A stretch of 64,000 bases of DNA from Mermis nigrescens (Eukaryota; Nematoda; Enoplea; Mermithida; Mermithidae). Shown here piece by piece: positions 1-64,000 of this stretch. A program made the position numbers and the translations under genes. Positions within the stretch are counted from its first letter, which is position 1. Every line of letters starts with the position of its first letter. The notes under the pieces were generated by a model that worked only from the letters and a program-made list of their open reading frames with translations, was not told where the DNA came from and did no database searches. Location of the stretch: assembly GCA_036768485.1 (NCBI GenBank), contig JAVLUZ010000196.1, positions 310,001-374,000 on the forward strand. Direction: 5' to 3'.

Positions 1-63953
<63,953 letters not shown>

Positions 63954-64000
63954 GTGAGTCGGCATATTCGCGTTCTTGGGAGGGTTTGACACCATACACG

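Overview
The window is one long stretch of a single protein-coding gene from an invertebrate-type animal genome. On the + strand, 46 exons join in a single reading frame of 2,732 codons. They match the WDFY3/Alfy (Drosophila blue cheese, bchs) family: very large BEACH-WD40 scaffold proteins of selective autophagy. Both ends of the gene lie outside. The first visible exon corresponds to roughly residue 500 of the ~3,500-residue vertebrate protein. The last visible exon is in the WD40 propeller, so the LC3-interacting segment, the last blades and the FYVE finger are missing. Exon calls rest on conceptual translation, on alignment by eye to the family as I remember it, and on GT/AG junctions whose phases agree through all 45 introns.

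Layout: exons 1-7 (1-7252) encode N-terminal armadillo-like helices. Exons 8-13 (9680-15274) cover the concanavalin-A-like segment. Exons 14-30 (17571-41325) are the long helical middle. Exons 31-33 (42448-45132) are a poorly conserved acidic and Ser/Thr-rich linker. Exons 33-36 (about 45100-49760) are the PH-like domain, exons 36-39 (about 49750-54190) the BEACH domain, and exons 40-46 (54980-63953) the start of the WD40 propeller. I see no other host gene, no RNA gene and no promoter.

About seven eighths of the window is intron, loaded with short non-autonomous DNA transposons. Reading both ends of the copies gives perfect or near-perfect 8-bp target-site duplications for several families (called A, C, E, I, J here) and for a 2.1-kb composite element at 22442-24559. 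This marks them as hAT-like. There is also a MULE with a decayed FLYWCH-type coding remnant and a 9-bp duplication (62179-62985), a Tc1/mariner-like element flanked by TA (12748-13520), and a mariner-type transposase scrap (60405-60620). A GC-rich hairpin, GGCGCGAAGCGCC, recurs inside families with different termini and is the most striking unexplained repeat.

The species cannot be named from this sequence. An AT-rich genome, introns of about 0.06-3.7 kb, and MULE, hAT and mariner elements together suggest an invertebrate metazoan.
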